A program made the position numbers and the translations under genes. Shown here one piece after another: positions 9,759-18,238 of a stretch of DNA of 64,000 bases (positions within the stretch are counted from its first letter, which is position 1; every line of letters starts with the position of its first letter). The DNA is from Spirochaetia bacterium (GTDB lineage: Bacteria > Spirochaetota > UBA4802 > UBA5550), in assembly GCA_009885955.1 (NCBI GenBank), contig VFJS01000016.1:62001-126000 (forward strand). Reading direction: 5' to 3'. The notes below the pieces were generated by a model. The model was not told the DNA's origin and made no database searches. It saw only the letters and a program-made list of their open reading frames with translations.

Positions 9759-10340
9759 ATGATAAAATTATCTCTTTTGTTGATTTTACTGGCTCTGGCT
9801 CAAAGCTGTTCAACCACCGGTGAAAATGAAAAATCTTCCGTTTCTGATATATTAAATAATATACATGGTGAACCGGTAGTCCCACGGGAGGCTAATAAAA
9901 TCTACATAGAGCAGCCTGTTGAGAATTCACGCTTTTCAGAAATTGCTGAAAAAGTATTTATATTATTAAGGGAAAAGCTGAATATGAGCGGGAGGCTTAC
10001 TGTTGTCCCTGAAAAGGCCGGCGCTGACCTGATGCTCCACTATTCAATTGGGCAGTACCAGGTACAGGCGGTAAAGTTCGGCGACATGCGCCGTGCAGTG
10101 CAAAAGAGGATGAGGATAACGGCAGGCATGAAGCTTGTTGACGTGAGAAGGGACAGGATCATATTAATAGACCGTGAAATTCAGGCCTTCAGAGATTTTT
10201 CCGATATCATCCCCCCCATTGAATCGGAGTACCAGGTACTCAATGAAGTTCTGGGCAACCTTTCAAACAGGATTTTTGAAAAGACGCTTACCGGCTGGTA
10301 TACCGGGTACATGTCAAAGATCGAGAAAGGGAAAAAGTAG
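9759..10340 (+). CDS. lptE: LptE-like LPS-assembly lipoprotein
   Basis: 193 residues. A lipoprotein signal peptide ends in LAQSC (Cys 17). The mature part has the short alpha/beta LptE-like layout: FSEIAEKVFILLREKLNMSG, a beta strand with MLHYSIGQYQVQ, KRMRITAGMKLVDVRRDRIIL and a C-terminal helix. In other Gram-negatives LptE plugs LptD in the outer membrane for LPS export. Sequence identity to known LptE cannot be judged, so the call leans on fold pattern and on the immediately adjacent holA, the order seen in enterobacteria. Stop and next start abut. Confidence 0.6.
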   Translation: MIKLSLLLILLALAQSCSTTGENEKSSVSDILNNIHGEPVVPREANKIYIEQPVENSRFSEIAEKVFILLREKLNMSGRLTVVPEKAGADLMLHYSIGQYQVQAVKFGDMRRAVQKRMRITAGMKLVDVRRDRIILIDREIQAFRDFSDIIPPIESEYQVLNEVLGNLSNRIFEKTLTGWYTGYMSKIEKGKK

Positions 10341-11369
10341 TTGGCAGCCGTCAGTTCCATAAATTCCAAACAGCTCAAAAAAGAGCTCGGCAATAATAAG
10401 CCCGATCACGTGTATCTTTTCCTCGGTGAAGAAGAGGGGGAAAAGGATAAAATAATCTCGCGGATTATCAGTGCAATTTTCAAGGACGATGAAGATAGAC
10501 GGAATTCCGTAGGCAGGTTTTATGTTGAGGACCTGGATGGGTTTCTTTCCGCGGCAGGCCATGCGGTCTCTCCATCAATGTTTTCGGCTAACCTTGTCAC
10601 CATCATCAGAAATGTTGATAACATAAAATCATCAAAACTGAGCAAGGATGCGGCCGGGGACTTAATCAGGAACCTCCCGTCCTCCACAACGCTCATCATG
10701 ACCTCGGAAAAATACCAGCCCCCGGCAATTTTCGGCGCCGAAGAGCTTAAATTAATCAAGGTCGTGAAGTTCTGGAAATTTTTTGCAAATGAGCTGGCAG
10801 GCTATGCTTCGGAGTTTCTCGGCAGGTTCGGGATTTCGGCAGACCAGAGGGCCCTTGACAGGATACTTGAAATTTCCGGGCGCGACATCAGGAGGCTTGA
10901 CGAGATCCTTGAAAAACTGAGGTATTCAGGGATCAGGGGGTTGGCCACACCTGAGATGATCTCGGGCCTTATCCATGACAATGCAGAAACAACTATTTTT
11001 GAATTTATCGACCTCCTCTTCACAGGGGATACCAGCGCCCTGGAGGGGCTCCAGAGGGTTTTAAACGGCGGGATCCATGAGCTTGTAATACTCAGCAATA
11101 TAACCAGGCAGGCTGAAATGATTGAGAAGTATCACTGGCTTGTTAAGTCCGGCATGCCCGGAGATAAGGCAGCAGGTGAGTGCGGAGTTTTTGATAAAAA
11201 TAAGGACCTCTTTTTTAAAATGGCCTGCAAGTTTCCGGAGGAGAGGATACGAAAGATATTTCCGCTCATTTCCCGCACAGACCTTGAGCTGAAAAGCGGA
11301 GGGCAGAAAAAGAGTCTGTTGTCCAATCCGGTCTTTATTCTTGCCGGGGAGATCCTTTTTTCTATTTAA
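10341..11369 (+). CDS. holA: DNA polymerase III subunit delta
   Basis: 342 residues matching HolA: N-terminal VYLFLGEEEGEKDKII, central 'IIRNVDNIKSSKLSK' and TTLIMTSEKY, and a C-terminal helical part (RALDRILEISGRDIRRLDEILEKLR, ILSNITRQAEMI). The delta subunit opens the beta clamp in the clamp-loader complex. The start is TTG immediately after the lptE-like stop, with purine-rich GAGAAAGGGAAAAAG serving as ribosome-binding site; translational coupling is likely. Confidence 0.9.
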   Translation: MAAVSSINSKQLKKELGNNKPDHVYLFLGEEEGEKDKIISRIISAIFKDDEDRRNSVGRFYVEDLDGFLSAAGHAVSPSMFSANLVTIIRNVDNIKSSKLSKDAAGDLIRNLPSSTTLIMTSEKYQPPAIFGAEELKLIKVVKFWKFFANELAGYASEFLGRFGISADQRALDRILEISGRDIRRLDEILEKLRYSGIRGLATPEMISGLIHDNAETTIFEFIDLLFTGDTSALEGLQRVLNGGIHELVILSNITRQAEMIEKYHWLVKSGMPGDKAAGECGVFDKNKDLFFKMACKFPEERIRKIFPLISRTDLELKSGGQKKSLLSNPVFILAGEILFSI

Positions 11370-11392
11370 TGGAAATATCTCATTGCAGGTTT

Positions 11393-11408
11393 CCGGTTTT
11401 CAAACCGG
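11393..11408. terminator. Possible bidirectional terminator hairpin
   Basis: CCGGTTT-tc-AAACCGG followed by a TTTT run on the plus strand. It lies between convergent holA and the zinc-ribbon gene and overlaps the latter's stop codon. Confidence 0.45.
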
Positions 11409-12056
11409 TTTTCCCGGCTGATTTTTGTAATATCCCAGATACCATGGCATTACTTTTTTTACCGGGTGCAGCCTGAGCCAGAGGTCATCGGGGAGATAAA
11501 CCTTGCTGTCACAGAATTTGCAGGGAACAATCCGCTCGATGCCGTCAATTTTCATTCCTGAACCGCACATGGGACAGTTTAAGACAACACCCTCGATTGC
11601 GGGTTTTTCGGGCAAGCCGTCGGGTTCGTCAAACTGACCGCCGATTATTATATCGACATTGTGCTTGAGGACATGGCGGATGGATTCCGGCGCCCGGTGG
11701 ACCGGTGTGGCCTCATTGCAACCGGCGCAGGTGATTTCACTGGGAATGTTGTCCGGGTCCATTTCCAATACGGGAAATTGCTGCCGGCAGCGGCCGCAGA
11801 CAGGATATTCATTGTTTATGGAAATGGTAAGGGCATATCCTTTGGTCATTAATGAAAAATTCCGCCAGCCTTTTTTATCCTTTCTTTCAAAAAAGCTTTC
11901 AACAAGATTATAGATCAGGCCTTCCGGTAAAATGATTTCTGACTGGCAGTACCTGCAGAGGATTTTTTTTACCGGGCCGTTTATAAGCATCGGGTTCGCG
12001 CAGCGCGGACACGAGGTCCTGCATTCAACCATGCCGAATTTATATTTTACTGACAT
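11400..12056 (-). CDS. Zinc-ribbon protein with six CxxC motifs
   Basis: 218 residues with three pairs of CxxC knuckles: CPRC and CRYC (N-terminal), CGRC and CAGC (middle), CPMC and CKFC (C-terminal). The first and third ribbons resemble one another (CRYCQSEIILPE and CKFCDSKVYLPDDLW). No signal peptide or catalytic motif is seen. Probably a cytoplasmic structural-zinc protein; no function assigned. Convergent with holA. Confidence 0.65.
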   Translation of the reverse strand: MSVKYKFGMVECRTSCPRCANPMLINGPVKKILCRYCQSEIILPEGLIYNLVESFFERKDKKGWRNFSLMTKGYALTISINNEYPVCGRCRQQFPVLEMDPDNIPSEITCAGCNEATPVHRAPESIRHVLKHNVDIIIGGQFDEPDGLPEKPAIEGVVLNCPMCGSGMKIDGIERIVPCKFCDSKVYLPDDLWLRLHPVKKVMPWYLGYYKNQPGKPV

Positions 12057-12407
12057 TTCAGTAACCCTTTAACGTCTTTGTATTATAACCTGCTTTATTT
12101 TTTATGCCGGTATCAGCATAAATGGAAAAATGCTGATGTAATGCGCTTTTATTATCATCCAGCTGCATGGATTTTAAATTGCTTTTTTCTGTTTATTTAT
12201 ATAATAAAAAATTTAAATAATGTCAATTATTATTTTAAAAACCAGCCCGAAATCGTAAGGCTGGACCCCAATCTTTTCATGATTTTGAAGCCGCTCTGCA
12301 GCGACCAATATATAATTTTATTAGGAAAAGGCCTTCTGTCCATTGATGCCCGGGACGTATTTTTTTATACTCCCAGTGGATTACTTTTTTAAAAATTATT
12401 ATTAAAC
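12057..12407. other. AT-rich intergenic region
   Basis: About 350 bp. A 104-codon plus-strand frame exists (12078-12392) but lacks a ribosome-binding site and has aromatic-rich low-complexity composition, so it is not called. Nothing else is recognised before the arsR promoter. Confidence 0.5.
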
Positions 12408-12463
12408 TTGACAAATTAATTATCAATAATTACTTTGTAGTATATGCAAATAAACTTAAATAC
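12408..12463 (+). promoter_or_regulatory. arsR promoter and putative ArsR operator (copy 1)
   Basis: TTGACA (12408-12413), 17-bp spacer, TACTTT (12431-12436). The predicted start overlaps 12440-12463, GTATATGC then AATAAACTTAAATAC, which recurs in opposite orientation at 12807-12832 with 22 of 24 bases matching. A site shared by two promoters of one gene cluster is a good candidate for the regulator's binding site. Confidence 0.5.
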
Positions 12464-12474
12464 TCGGATATACC

Positions 12475-12765
12475 ATGAAGGATGATGCTGAATTATTTAA
12501 AATACTCTCAGTTGATAAGCGGATTGAAATTATTGAGCTTTTAAAATCAGAATCAATGATTGTGAATGCGATAGCTGAAAAATTAGGAATAACTCCATCG
12601 GCAACATCTCAACACCTTCGTGTGCTGAAAAATTTCAATTTAGTGTCTGATGAAAGACATGGATTTAATATTATATATACTTTAAACCGCGATTCATTAG
12701 AAAAATGCAGACAGCGCCTCAACAGAATATGTATCTGCGGATGCGCTAATGGAAATAAAAAATAA
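12475..12765 (+). CDS. ArsR-family metalloregulator
   Basis: 96 residues with the winged-helix ArsR pattern: ILSVDKRIEIIELL, then the recognition helix ITPSATSQHLRVLKN and the wing VSDERHGFNIIYTL. The C terminus carries CICGC (about residues 88-92), a thiol cluster that could sense metal, arsenic or sulfane sulfur; the canonical alpha-3 CxC motif is absent. It is followed by a tiny peptide ending in the similar CGCGC. Probably self-repressing through the repeated operator. Confidence 0.85.
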   Translation: MKDDAELFKILSVDKRIEIIELLKSESMIVNAIAEKLGITPSATSQHLRVLKNFNLVSDERHGFNIIYTLNRDSLEKCRQRLNRICICGCANGNKK

Positions 12766-12806
12766 TATATCTATTGTTAATGTAATATAGAGGGATGTTT
12801 TTTATG

Positions 12807-12832
12807 GCATATTTAAGTTTATATGCATATAC
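12807..12832 (-). promoter_or_regulatory. Putative ArsR operator (copy 2)
   Basis: Reverse complement of the 12440-12463 element, 25-50 bp upstream of the small cysteine peptide, suggesting that the peptide gene has its own ArsR-controlled promoter. Confidence 0.5.
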
Positions 12833-12856
12833 TAAATAACGAGGAGGTGATATTTC

Positions 12857-12958
12857 ATGGGAAAACCCACAAAGGAAACTAAAAAAGAGACGCAAGAAAA
12901 TGCTGCTGGTTCGCATACAGTAGATAAAAGCCCTTGCGGATGCGGTTGTAAAGGGTAA
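12857..12958 (+). CDS. 33-residue cysteine-rich peptide ending in CGCGCKG
   Basis: The ATG follows GAGGAGGTGAT (12841-12851), an almost perfect match to the 16S rRNA tail and among the strongest ribosome-binding sites in the window. The peptide is charged and low-complexity (MGKPTKETKKETQENAAG), then SPCGCGCKG, three cysteines in a CxCxC array. Inferred: a small metal- or persulfide-binding peptide produced abundantly when ArsR lets go. It could also be a leader peptide, but the well-placed cysteines argue for a real product. Confidence 0.7.
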   Translation: MGKPTKETKKETQENAAGSHTVDKSPCGCGCKG

Positions 12959-13033
12959 ATACAACCGAAAATTTTGAACAGGATGGGTTGCATATCCGCA
13001 ACCCATCCCATAATAATCTAACTTGAGGTAAAC

Positions 13034-13516
13034 ATGAAAGAAATAATAACAATTAGCATGTATTGGTTTCATCTATCAGCTACAGTAATATGGATTGGCG
13101 GTATATTCTTTTTGCTGTTCATTGCGATCCCGTCTACAAAAAAAATTCCAGCTCAGGAAGCGGGCATAATTATGGGTTACATCGCAAAAAAATTCACTCT
13201 TTTTGTGAATTATTCAATTGTTATTTTGTTTATGACAGGAATTATATTAACTATTTTCAATAAAAATTTTACCAGTATGGAAAATTTTTATAATCCATGG
13301 ATGATAATTCTATTCATCAAACATGTAATCGTTATATCAATGATTATCATTCATCTGTTCAGGCTTTTTGTATTATCCAATAAAATTGAAAAAGCCCCAT
13401 CCATGGGAAAGAAAACCGTTTTGCAGAAAAGATCCTTGCATCTGGTTAAAATAAATCTCGCCCTCGGAGTTACGGTATTGTTACTGAGCGGAATTACGTC
13501 AATTTTACGGGGATAA
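13034..13516 (+). CDS. CopD-like four-helix membrane protein
   Basis: 160 residues with four predicted membrane segments. The first carries WFHLSATVIWIGGIFF, the His plus WIGG pattern of the CopD/DUF4149 group; a second His lies in FIKHVIVISMIIIHLF. Relatives are associated with copper uptake or haem-like ligands. It probably belongs to the ArsR-controlled unit, lying 75 bp after the cysteine peptide on the same strand. Metal specificity is unknown. Confidence 0.7.
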   Translation: MKEIITISMYWFHLSATVIWIGGIFFLLFIAIPSTKKIPAQEAGIIMGYIAKKFTLFVNYSIVILFMTGIILTIFNKNFTSMENFYNPWMIILFIKHVIVISMIIIHLFRLFVLSNKIEKAPSMGKKTVLQKRSLHLVKINLALGVTVLLLSGITSILRG

Positions 13517-13585
13517 TCATGCGTTCCTGTGGGGGTATCCGAATATTAATTTGCACCTATATTTTAAAGCAAATTTTTAAAATAT

Positions 13586-13945
13586 CTAAACCCCTTTTTC
13601 ACTGCCTATCCATAATATTTTACCTGAACGAACGTCTACAATTTTAAACGATACTGAAATATTCTCTTTATTTAAATTTAATGTAATAAATAAAAAGACA
13701 TCAACGCCGATAATTTTACCGATTGTTGGTGCGGTAGTTTCATCTATCAATCCCGAACGATCAATTTCTTGTTCCCTGATGAGCGTTGAAATCTTTTTCC
13801 GGTCAACGAGAACCCTATTAAAATTTTTTCTAATCTTTGGCAAAACTACTGCATCGACGTCAACTTCATTAATTTTTGAATTGCCATAAGAGATTTCTCC
13901 AATGGCAATTTGTTTTATGGGTATGCGCTCATTTTGTATTTGCAC
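13586..13945 (-). pseudogene. CsgG-like domain fragment lacking its N terminus
   Basis: 119 codons from a GTG with no ribosome-binding site. The sequence NRVLVDRKKISTLIREQEIDRSGLIDE, GKIIGVDVFLFITL and VSFKIVDVRSGKILWIG matches the core of CsgG/curli-assembly-like lipoproteins, but the signal peptide and first strand are missing. Reading upstream in frame reaches a stop without an ATG, inside the end of the flavoprotein gene. A truncated remnant is the best reading; a short cytoplasmic homologue is possible. Confidence 0.5.
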
Positions 13946-13985
13946 AATAAGCTTGAGCGTTGCATTTTCAATAAGACCGCCTGAA

Positions 13986-15227
13986 TTATGAACCAGCCGG
14001 TACCCTTAAAATAGCCCCTCCAATTTTGATGATCAGCGCAAAGAAACGCTTCTTAATCCCAAATGATGAAAGCCACCATTTCTCGAACAGAATTTTTCCC
14101 CAGTGCCAGATTCTTGAAATGTTTCCAAGCCGCAGGCGGGGTGAAGGTTCCGCGTAAAAGTCTCCAGAAGCGAATCCGGCGCGTCCGCCGCCCGATTCAA
14201 TCATGCAGTAACCGTTCCCGGTAAAACCGCCTTTTGATGTTTCGCCATTAATGGCGTTGAATATCTGCTGTGCTGCGACTTCCCCATGGAAATGGGCGAA
14301 GACCCCGGCTTTTGGCAACATCATGGGGATATTCGGATCCCAGCGGCCCGGTATGCTGATCGAAGTAACATCACCGATAGCGAAAATGTTTTCAAATTTC
14401 GTTTTTAACGTGGCCCGATCCACAGGCACCCACCCTGCGTCATTTGTTAGCCCTGATTTACGGAGCAATTGGGCCGCCTGGTGCGGCGGAATTGCAATCA
14501 GCATATCATATTTGACAGGCTCATTTTCTTCAAAAACCAGCGTCTTTACTTTATAATTAACCGATTTAAGTTTATGTTTTGGATGATAGGCTATTCCCCT
14601 TTCTTGAAGCATCATCCTTATTGAGTCCCCCAATAAAGGGCCGGCCACGGGCATCGGCTGTGATTCCGGAGTCAGAATTTTAATATCCACAAGGTTTTCA
14701 GTCTTATATTTCTTAAAAAAATCAGCTATGAGCATGGCCCCCTCAGGCGGCGCACCGGGACATTTATACGGCAGCGAGCTAACTACGATCGATATAATAC
14801 CGCCCTTGAAGTCTCTCAGCGCCCGGTTAAGCCTTTCGGCGCCTTCGAGGGTATAGAATGTATGGGCTCCTTCGGCCAATCCGGGGATGCGATCAAAAAC
14901 AAGCTCGGCGCCGAGGGCAATAATTAAATAATCATAGGAGAGTTCATTATCTTTGGTAATAACCTTCATTTTGTCAGGTACGATTTCCAGGACCGTTCCA
15001 TGCACTACATCAATTCCTTTTCTTAAAAGGCCTTTAACCGGCCTTGTAACCTTATCGATGCTTCGATCTCCGTTCATAACCCACATGAATGACGCCGCAA
15101 AGGAATGGTCCTTTTCCTTTTCTACGATTGTAATTTTATGACTGGCAGGGAGTTTCCTGCGCAATTCATTGGCAGCGACAATCCCGCCAATACCGCCTCC
15201 AAGAATAAGTATATTTTTACTTTTCAT
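13986..15227 (-). CDS. SQR-like NAD(P)/FAD-dependent oxidoreductase
   Basis: 413 residues. The dinucleotide-binding GGGIGG motif is at residues 10-15 and the second FAD motif is FENIFAIGDVTSI near residue 290. A conserved-looking cysteine lies in LPYKCPGAPPEGA, the position of a redox Cys in sulfide:quinone oxidoreductase-like proteins. The hydrophobic, basic C terminus could dock to membrane. Substrate is likely sulfide or polysulfide, given the neighbouring cysteine desulfurase and DsrE protein. A GGAGG site precedes the ATG. Confidence 0.8.
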   Translation of the reverse strand: MKSKNILILGGGIGGIVAANELRRKLPASHKITIVEKEKDHSFAASFMWVMNGDRSIDKVTRPVKGLLRKGIDVVHGTVLEIVPDKMKVITKDNELSYDYLIIALGAELVFDRIPGLAEGAHTFYTLEGAERLNRALRDFKGGIISIVVSSLPYKCPGAPPEGAMLIADFFKKYKTENLVDIKILTPESQPMPVAGPLLGDSIRMMLQERGIAYHPKHKLKSVNYKVKTLVFEENEPVKYDMLIAIPPHQAAQLLRKSGLTNDAGWVPVDRATLKTKFENIFAIGDVTSISIPGRWDPNIPMMLPKAGVFAHFHGEVAAQQIFNAINGETSKGGFTGNGYCMIESGGGRAGFASGDFYAEPSPRLRLGNISRIWHWGKILFEKWWLSSFGIKKRFFALIIKIGGAILRVPAGS

Positions 15228-15289
15228 TATTTTCCTCCATACATATATCGTGATAATTGTGGCATATTATTGTTTTGTCTTCATACCGT

Positions 15290-16396
15290 TTATAAGTGTT
15301 TAAAGTTAGATAAAACCGAATCTATCTCATCCTTTGTAGTGAATCGCCCCAGGCTGAAACGCACCGCCCCTCTCGCCGCACGTTCCTTCGTTCCCATTGC
15401 CTTGAGTACCGGGGATATGCTCGTTAAACCCGAATGGCATGCCGAACCTGTTGATGCTGCCACGTCAAACAGTTTGTTGAGTATTGCAAATCCTTCATGG
15501 TCAAGAAAGCCGATGTTGAGGGTGTTCGGAAGCCTTTCAATCGGATGACCGTTGAGTGTTACCTTATCGCCGAAAAGGATCTTCAGATTATTGTAAAAAT
15601 ATTCTGTTAATTCCCGAACGATGCTGCTTTTGATTTCACTTTCCGATATTTCACAGGCTTTCCCCAGGGCGACCTCAAATATGACGTTTTCTGTACCAGC
15701 TCTCCTCCCCTGTTCGTGGCCTGCACCGTGTATGAGCGGCTCAATGTCAATGCCGCCCCTTACAAAGGCAGCTCCAATTCCCTTCGGCGCATAGAGTTTG
15801 TGCCCTGCAAGAGAGAGGAAATCGACCCCAAGCTCCTCCACCTTCACCGGGATTTTTCCGATCGATTGTGCCGCATCGGTATGAAGAAAAACGCCGTGTT
15901 TCCTGCATACATTCGATATTTCCCTGATGGGCTGTATCGTTCCTGTCTCATTATTGGAGTGCATAATTGTCACGAGGATTGTCCCGCTCGTGATAAGCCC
16001 TTCGATGGCGTCGGCACTCACCCTGCCATACCGGTCAACCGGCGCGAAGGATATTTTTACACCCAGTGATTCAAGATATCTGCAGGGGTTCAAAACCGAA
16101 GGATGCTCTATCGATGAGGTGATTATATGGTTCCCCTTTTTTTTGAAGGTGTGCGCGACTCCTTTCAATATGTAATTGTTTGATTCACTGCCGCCGCTGG
16201 TGAATACTATCTCTCCAGCTCTGCAGCCCAGAAGAGCGGCCACCTTCCCGCGCGCTTCTTCCACAGCGCATTTTGCCCGGACGCCCAGATCGTGGCCGCT
16301 CGACGGGTTCCCGTATTCGCTTCGGATAAACGGGATCATCGCCTCGGCAACGCGCGGATCTATGGGTGTGGTTGCGTTATAATCCAGATAAATCAT
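15290..16396 (-). CDS. Cysteine desulfurase (NifS/IscS family)
   Basis: 368 residues, full length. It begins MIYLDYNATTPIDPRV; the PLP lysine is in SLAGHKLYAPKG (about residue 200) and the catalytic cysteine loop is STGSACHSG (about 320). It converts cysteine to alanine with an enzyme-bound persulfide. The short active-site loop fits the NifS/IscS group rather than SufS. Located between DsrE and SQR-like genes, it may feed sulfane sulfur to them rather than to general Fe-S assembly; no iscU is in the window. Confidence 0.9.
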   Translation of the reverse strand: MIYLDYNATTPIDPRVAEAMIPFIRSEYGNPSSGHDLGVRAKCAVEEARGKVAALLGCRAGEIVFTSGGSESNNYILKGVAHTFKKKGNHIITSSIEHPSVLNPCRYLESLGVKISFAPVDRYGRVSADAIEGLITSGTILVTIMHSNNETGTIQPIREISNVCRKHGVFLHTDAAQSIGKIPVKVEELGVDFLSLAGHKLYAPKGIGAAFVRGGIDIEPLIHGAGHEQGRRAGTENVIFEVALGKACEISESEIKSSIVRELTEYFYNNLKILFGDKVTLNGHPIERLPNTLNIGFLDHEGFAILNKLFDVAASTGSACHSGLTSISPVLKAMGTKERAARGAVRFSLGRFTTKDEIDSVLSNFKHL

Positions 16397-16404
16397 GGCC
16401 TGCC

Positions 16405-16725
16405 TCAGAATGTAATTACTCTATCAGCCCACTCAACCATTTGAATGCAGTCGTTCATGGTTGATATGGGGCATGCTGTTGAATCTTCAAGCTTTCTCGA
16501 TCGTATACAGGTCCCGCACGCCAGAACTTCACCGCCTGAATCGACATACGTCTTCAGTTGTTCCGCTACATTGAATTTTTCATGGACCTGTGTTTCACAT
16601 TCCACAGCCTCTCCCATGAGAAATATTTTGATGATATGCCCGGCATTTTTTGACGCATTGGCGAATCTGAAGGCATTCCAGGCTTTCTCATATTCCTTTG
16701 TTTCAATTATTATCCCGAATTTCAT
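16405..16725 (-). CDS. DsrE-family sulfur-relay protein
   Basis: 106 residues with a DsrE/TusD-like fold: KFGIIIETKEYEKAWNAFRFANASKNAGH, FLMGEAVEC and LACGTCIRSRKLE, where the cysteines are candidate persulfide carriers. It ends 8 bp before the cysteine desulfurase start, so the two are surely co-transcribed and may be donor and acceptor. Confidence 0.8.
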   Translation of the reverse strand: MKFGIIIETKEYEKAWNAFRFANASKNAGHIIKIFLMGEAVECETQVHEKFNVAEQLKTYVDSGGEVLACGTCIRSRKLEDSTACPISTMNDCIQMVEWADRVITF

Positions 16726-16742
16726 ATTGTCCCCCTTGTATA

Positions 16743-16925
16743 TTAAATATTCAAAATTTTAGCTGTATTGTATATAATCTCCAATGCGTCTATGCTGCCG
16801 TCATGAACTCCCTTCTGGAAATCCCCCTCTACCTGCCCCATGGAATTGGTAAGATGCGCATAACAAACGATATTTTTCATTTTTTTCCCGGCAAAGGCAT
16901 ACAGTGCAGCGGCCTCCATTTCCAC
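16743..16925 (-). pseudogene. 3' remnant of a nucleoside phosphorylase gene
   Basis: Sixty residues beginning VEMEAAALYAFAG, the substrate-recognition motif near the C terminus of purine/uridine phosphorylases, running to a normal-looking end. The N-terminal three quarters are absent: reading upstream enters the end of the Fe-S gene with no start codon. A deletion relic. Confidence 0.7.
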
Positions 16926-16956
16926 GGCATTGTTCCCTTCATTAACCGCCTTAAAT

Positions 16957-17432
16957 TTATAATTGCAATGCTTTTTTCGGACAAACCGTGATGCAATTTT
17001 CGCATTTTATGCAGTCCCCGTTTTCAATTTTTTTTAATTCCCTGTAATCTCCGGCATATATTTCCATGGGACAATTTATTAAACATAAACTGCAGCTTGT
17101 GCATGACGGGCTGTCAATTTTAATCGATTCTTTATTTTTACCGATCCATGAACTCATAGTCCCGATGGGGCAGAACATGCACCATATTCTATCATTATAA
17201 TATGTGCCTAAGAGAATTCCTATTATAGTTGTAACAGTCAAAATCATCAACAGGCCGCTGCCGAAGAGATAAAAATTTCCAAACCGCACCAGTAACGGCC
17301 ACTGGAAATGGCAATTATTAAAGAAAGAAACATACATATCAAGATTGAATAACCTAATACCGGGAAATAAATTCCGGCAAAAATTATTAATGGAAGAAAG
17401 AGGGCTATCAGATATCGATAAGACTTGTTCAT
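16957..17432 (-). pseudogene. 4Fe-4S membrane protein with internal deletion and frameshift
   Basis: The start (17432) encodes two membrane segments ending in SGRYWCG, where the family continues with a CPRG cluster motif and about 50 more residues. Here the frame runs instead into a stop. The remainder continues in another frame from FGNFYLFGSGLL through CMFCPIG, CTSCSLCLINCP and CIKCENCITVCPKKAL, two ferredoxin-type clusters. The break falls where the missing segment should be, so one deletion probably caused both defects. NapH/NosR-like electron-transfer protein, inactive as sequenced. Confidence 0.7.
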
Positions 17433-17487
17433 TTTTTACCTGAAACTAGATTTTTTTAATAAATATTACAATTTACATAACATATTC

Positions 17488-17519
17488 AGATATAGAAAAC
17501 TTATACATGAGTATGTCAA
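17488..17519 (-). promoter_or_regulatory. Possible MerR-type promoter of the decayed Fe-S gene
   Basis: On the minus strand TTGACA (17519-17514) is followed by a dyad ACTCATG/TATAAGT (17512-17499) and TATATC about 19 bp after the -35 box. An over-long spacer holding a dyad is the hallmark of MerR-activated promoters, and a MerR gene lies immediately upstream. Confidence 0.35.
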
Positions 17520-17541
17520 GTAAATTTTAAAATTTTTTTGA

Positions 17542-17988
17542 TTATTCTTTAAAACACTTGGGTCCTATGGACTTCCCCTGAAAAATTTTCAGATTTTTAT
17601 GCATCTGCCTCACCAGGTATATGGGACAGCCTTTGCAGGTGCGGACATTGCAATTATCATTATTTTTTATTGCCTCCCAGCATTTTGCCCCGCAGTTGTG
17701 AAAGGCCGGGCACTTCGTTTGACCGCATTGTTTAATCTCCCAGCAAGGCGTGGCAAGGTAAAAGACTTTTAAGGCAGTTATTGTCATGCCGACTTCATCG
17801 AGATAAAACCGTATATTTTTTATAAACTGCAGATCATTATTGGAATACCGTCTTTTACCGTTTATCCTTGCCGGTTTAATAAAACCGGCCTTTTCATATT
17901 CGCGGAGCATGCGCGGACTCGTGCCTGAGAGGCTGCTCGCTATTTCAATGGTAAAGATCGGTTTGGAACTTTCAATGTCTAATTCCAT
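17542..17988 (-). CDS. MerR-family regulator with a cysteine-rich sensor tail
   Basis: 148 residues. The N-terminal helix-turn-helix is IASSLSGTSPRMLREYEKAGFIKPAR, followed by KRRYSNNDLQFIKNIRFYLDEVG. Instead of a usual effector domain, the C terminus is a compact eight-cysteine module: CWEIKQCGQTKCPAFHNC, then CWEA...C..C..C. Two CW motifs plus CPAF resemble 'two-CW' domains thought to bind Fe-S or zinc. Inferred role: redox or metal sensing for the adjacent sulfur genes. Confidence 0.75.
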   Translation of the reverse strand: MELDIESSKPIFTIEIASSLSGTSPRMLREYEKAGFIKPARINGKRRYSNNDLQFIKNIRFYLDEVGMTITALKVFYLATPCWEIKQCGQTKCPAFHNCGAKCWEAIKNNDNCNVRTCKGCPIYLVRQMHKNLKIFQGKSIGPKCFKE

Positions 17989-18238
17989 GTGTGTTATTCC
18001 TAAAATAAATTAATGTATTTCATGTCCAATAGTTTCCCTGTTACCGGATCCGGAAAGATAAATTACATATGAACTATAAGTGCAGATAATATAACAATAA
18101 GCATGTCAAGTTAAATATGAGCTATTATTGAATATATTTAAAACTAATTTCCACAAACTGCGGTCTCATATCATTCCTGTCCTTGGGCCACCAGTACTGC
18201 AACGCATTATTTTTTATTTTTACACCTCAATAATTTTT
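17989..18238. other. AT-rich intergenic, upstream of merR
   Basis: On the minus strand TTGACA occurs near 18109, probably part of the merR promoter, but no well-spaced -10 box could be chosen. Nothing else seen. Confidence 0.35.

Noticed and set aside
12078-12392. 104-codon plus-strand frame upstream of arsR
   Set aside because: No ribosome-binding site, aromatic-rich and low-complexity translation, and it lies in AT-rich promoter-like sequence.
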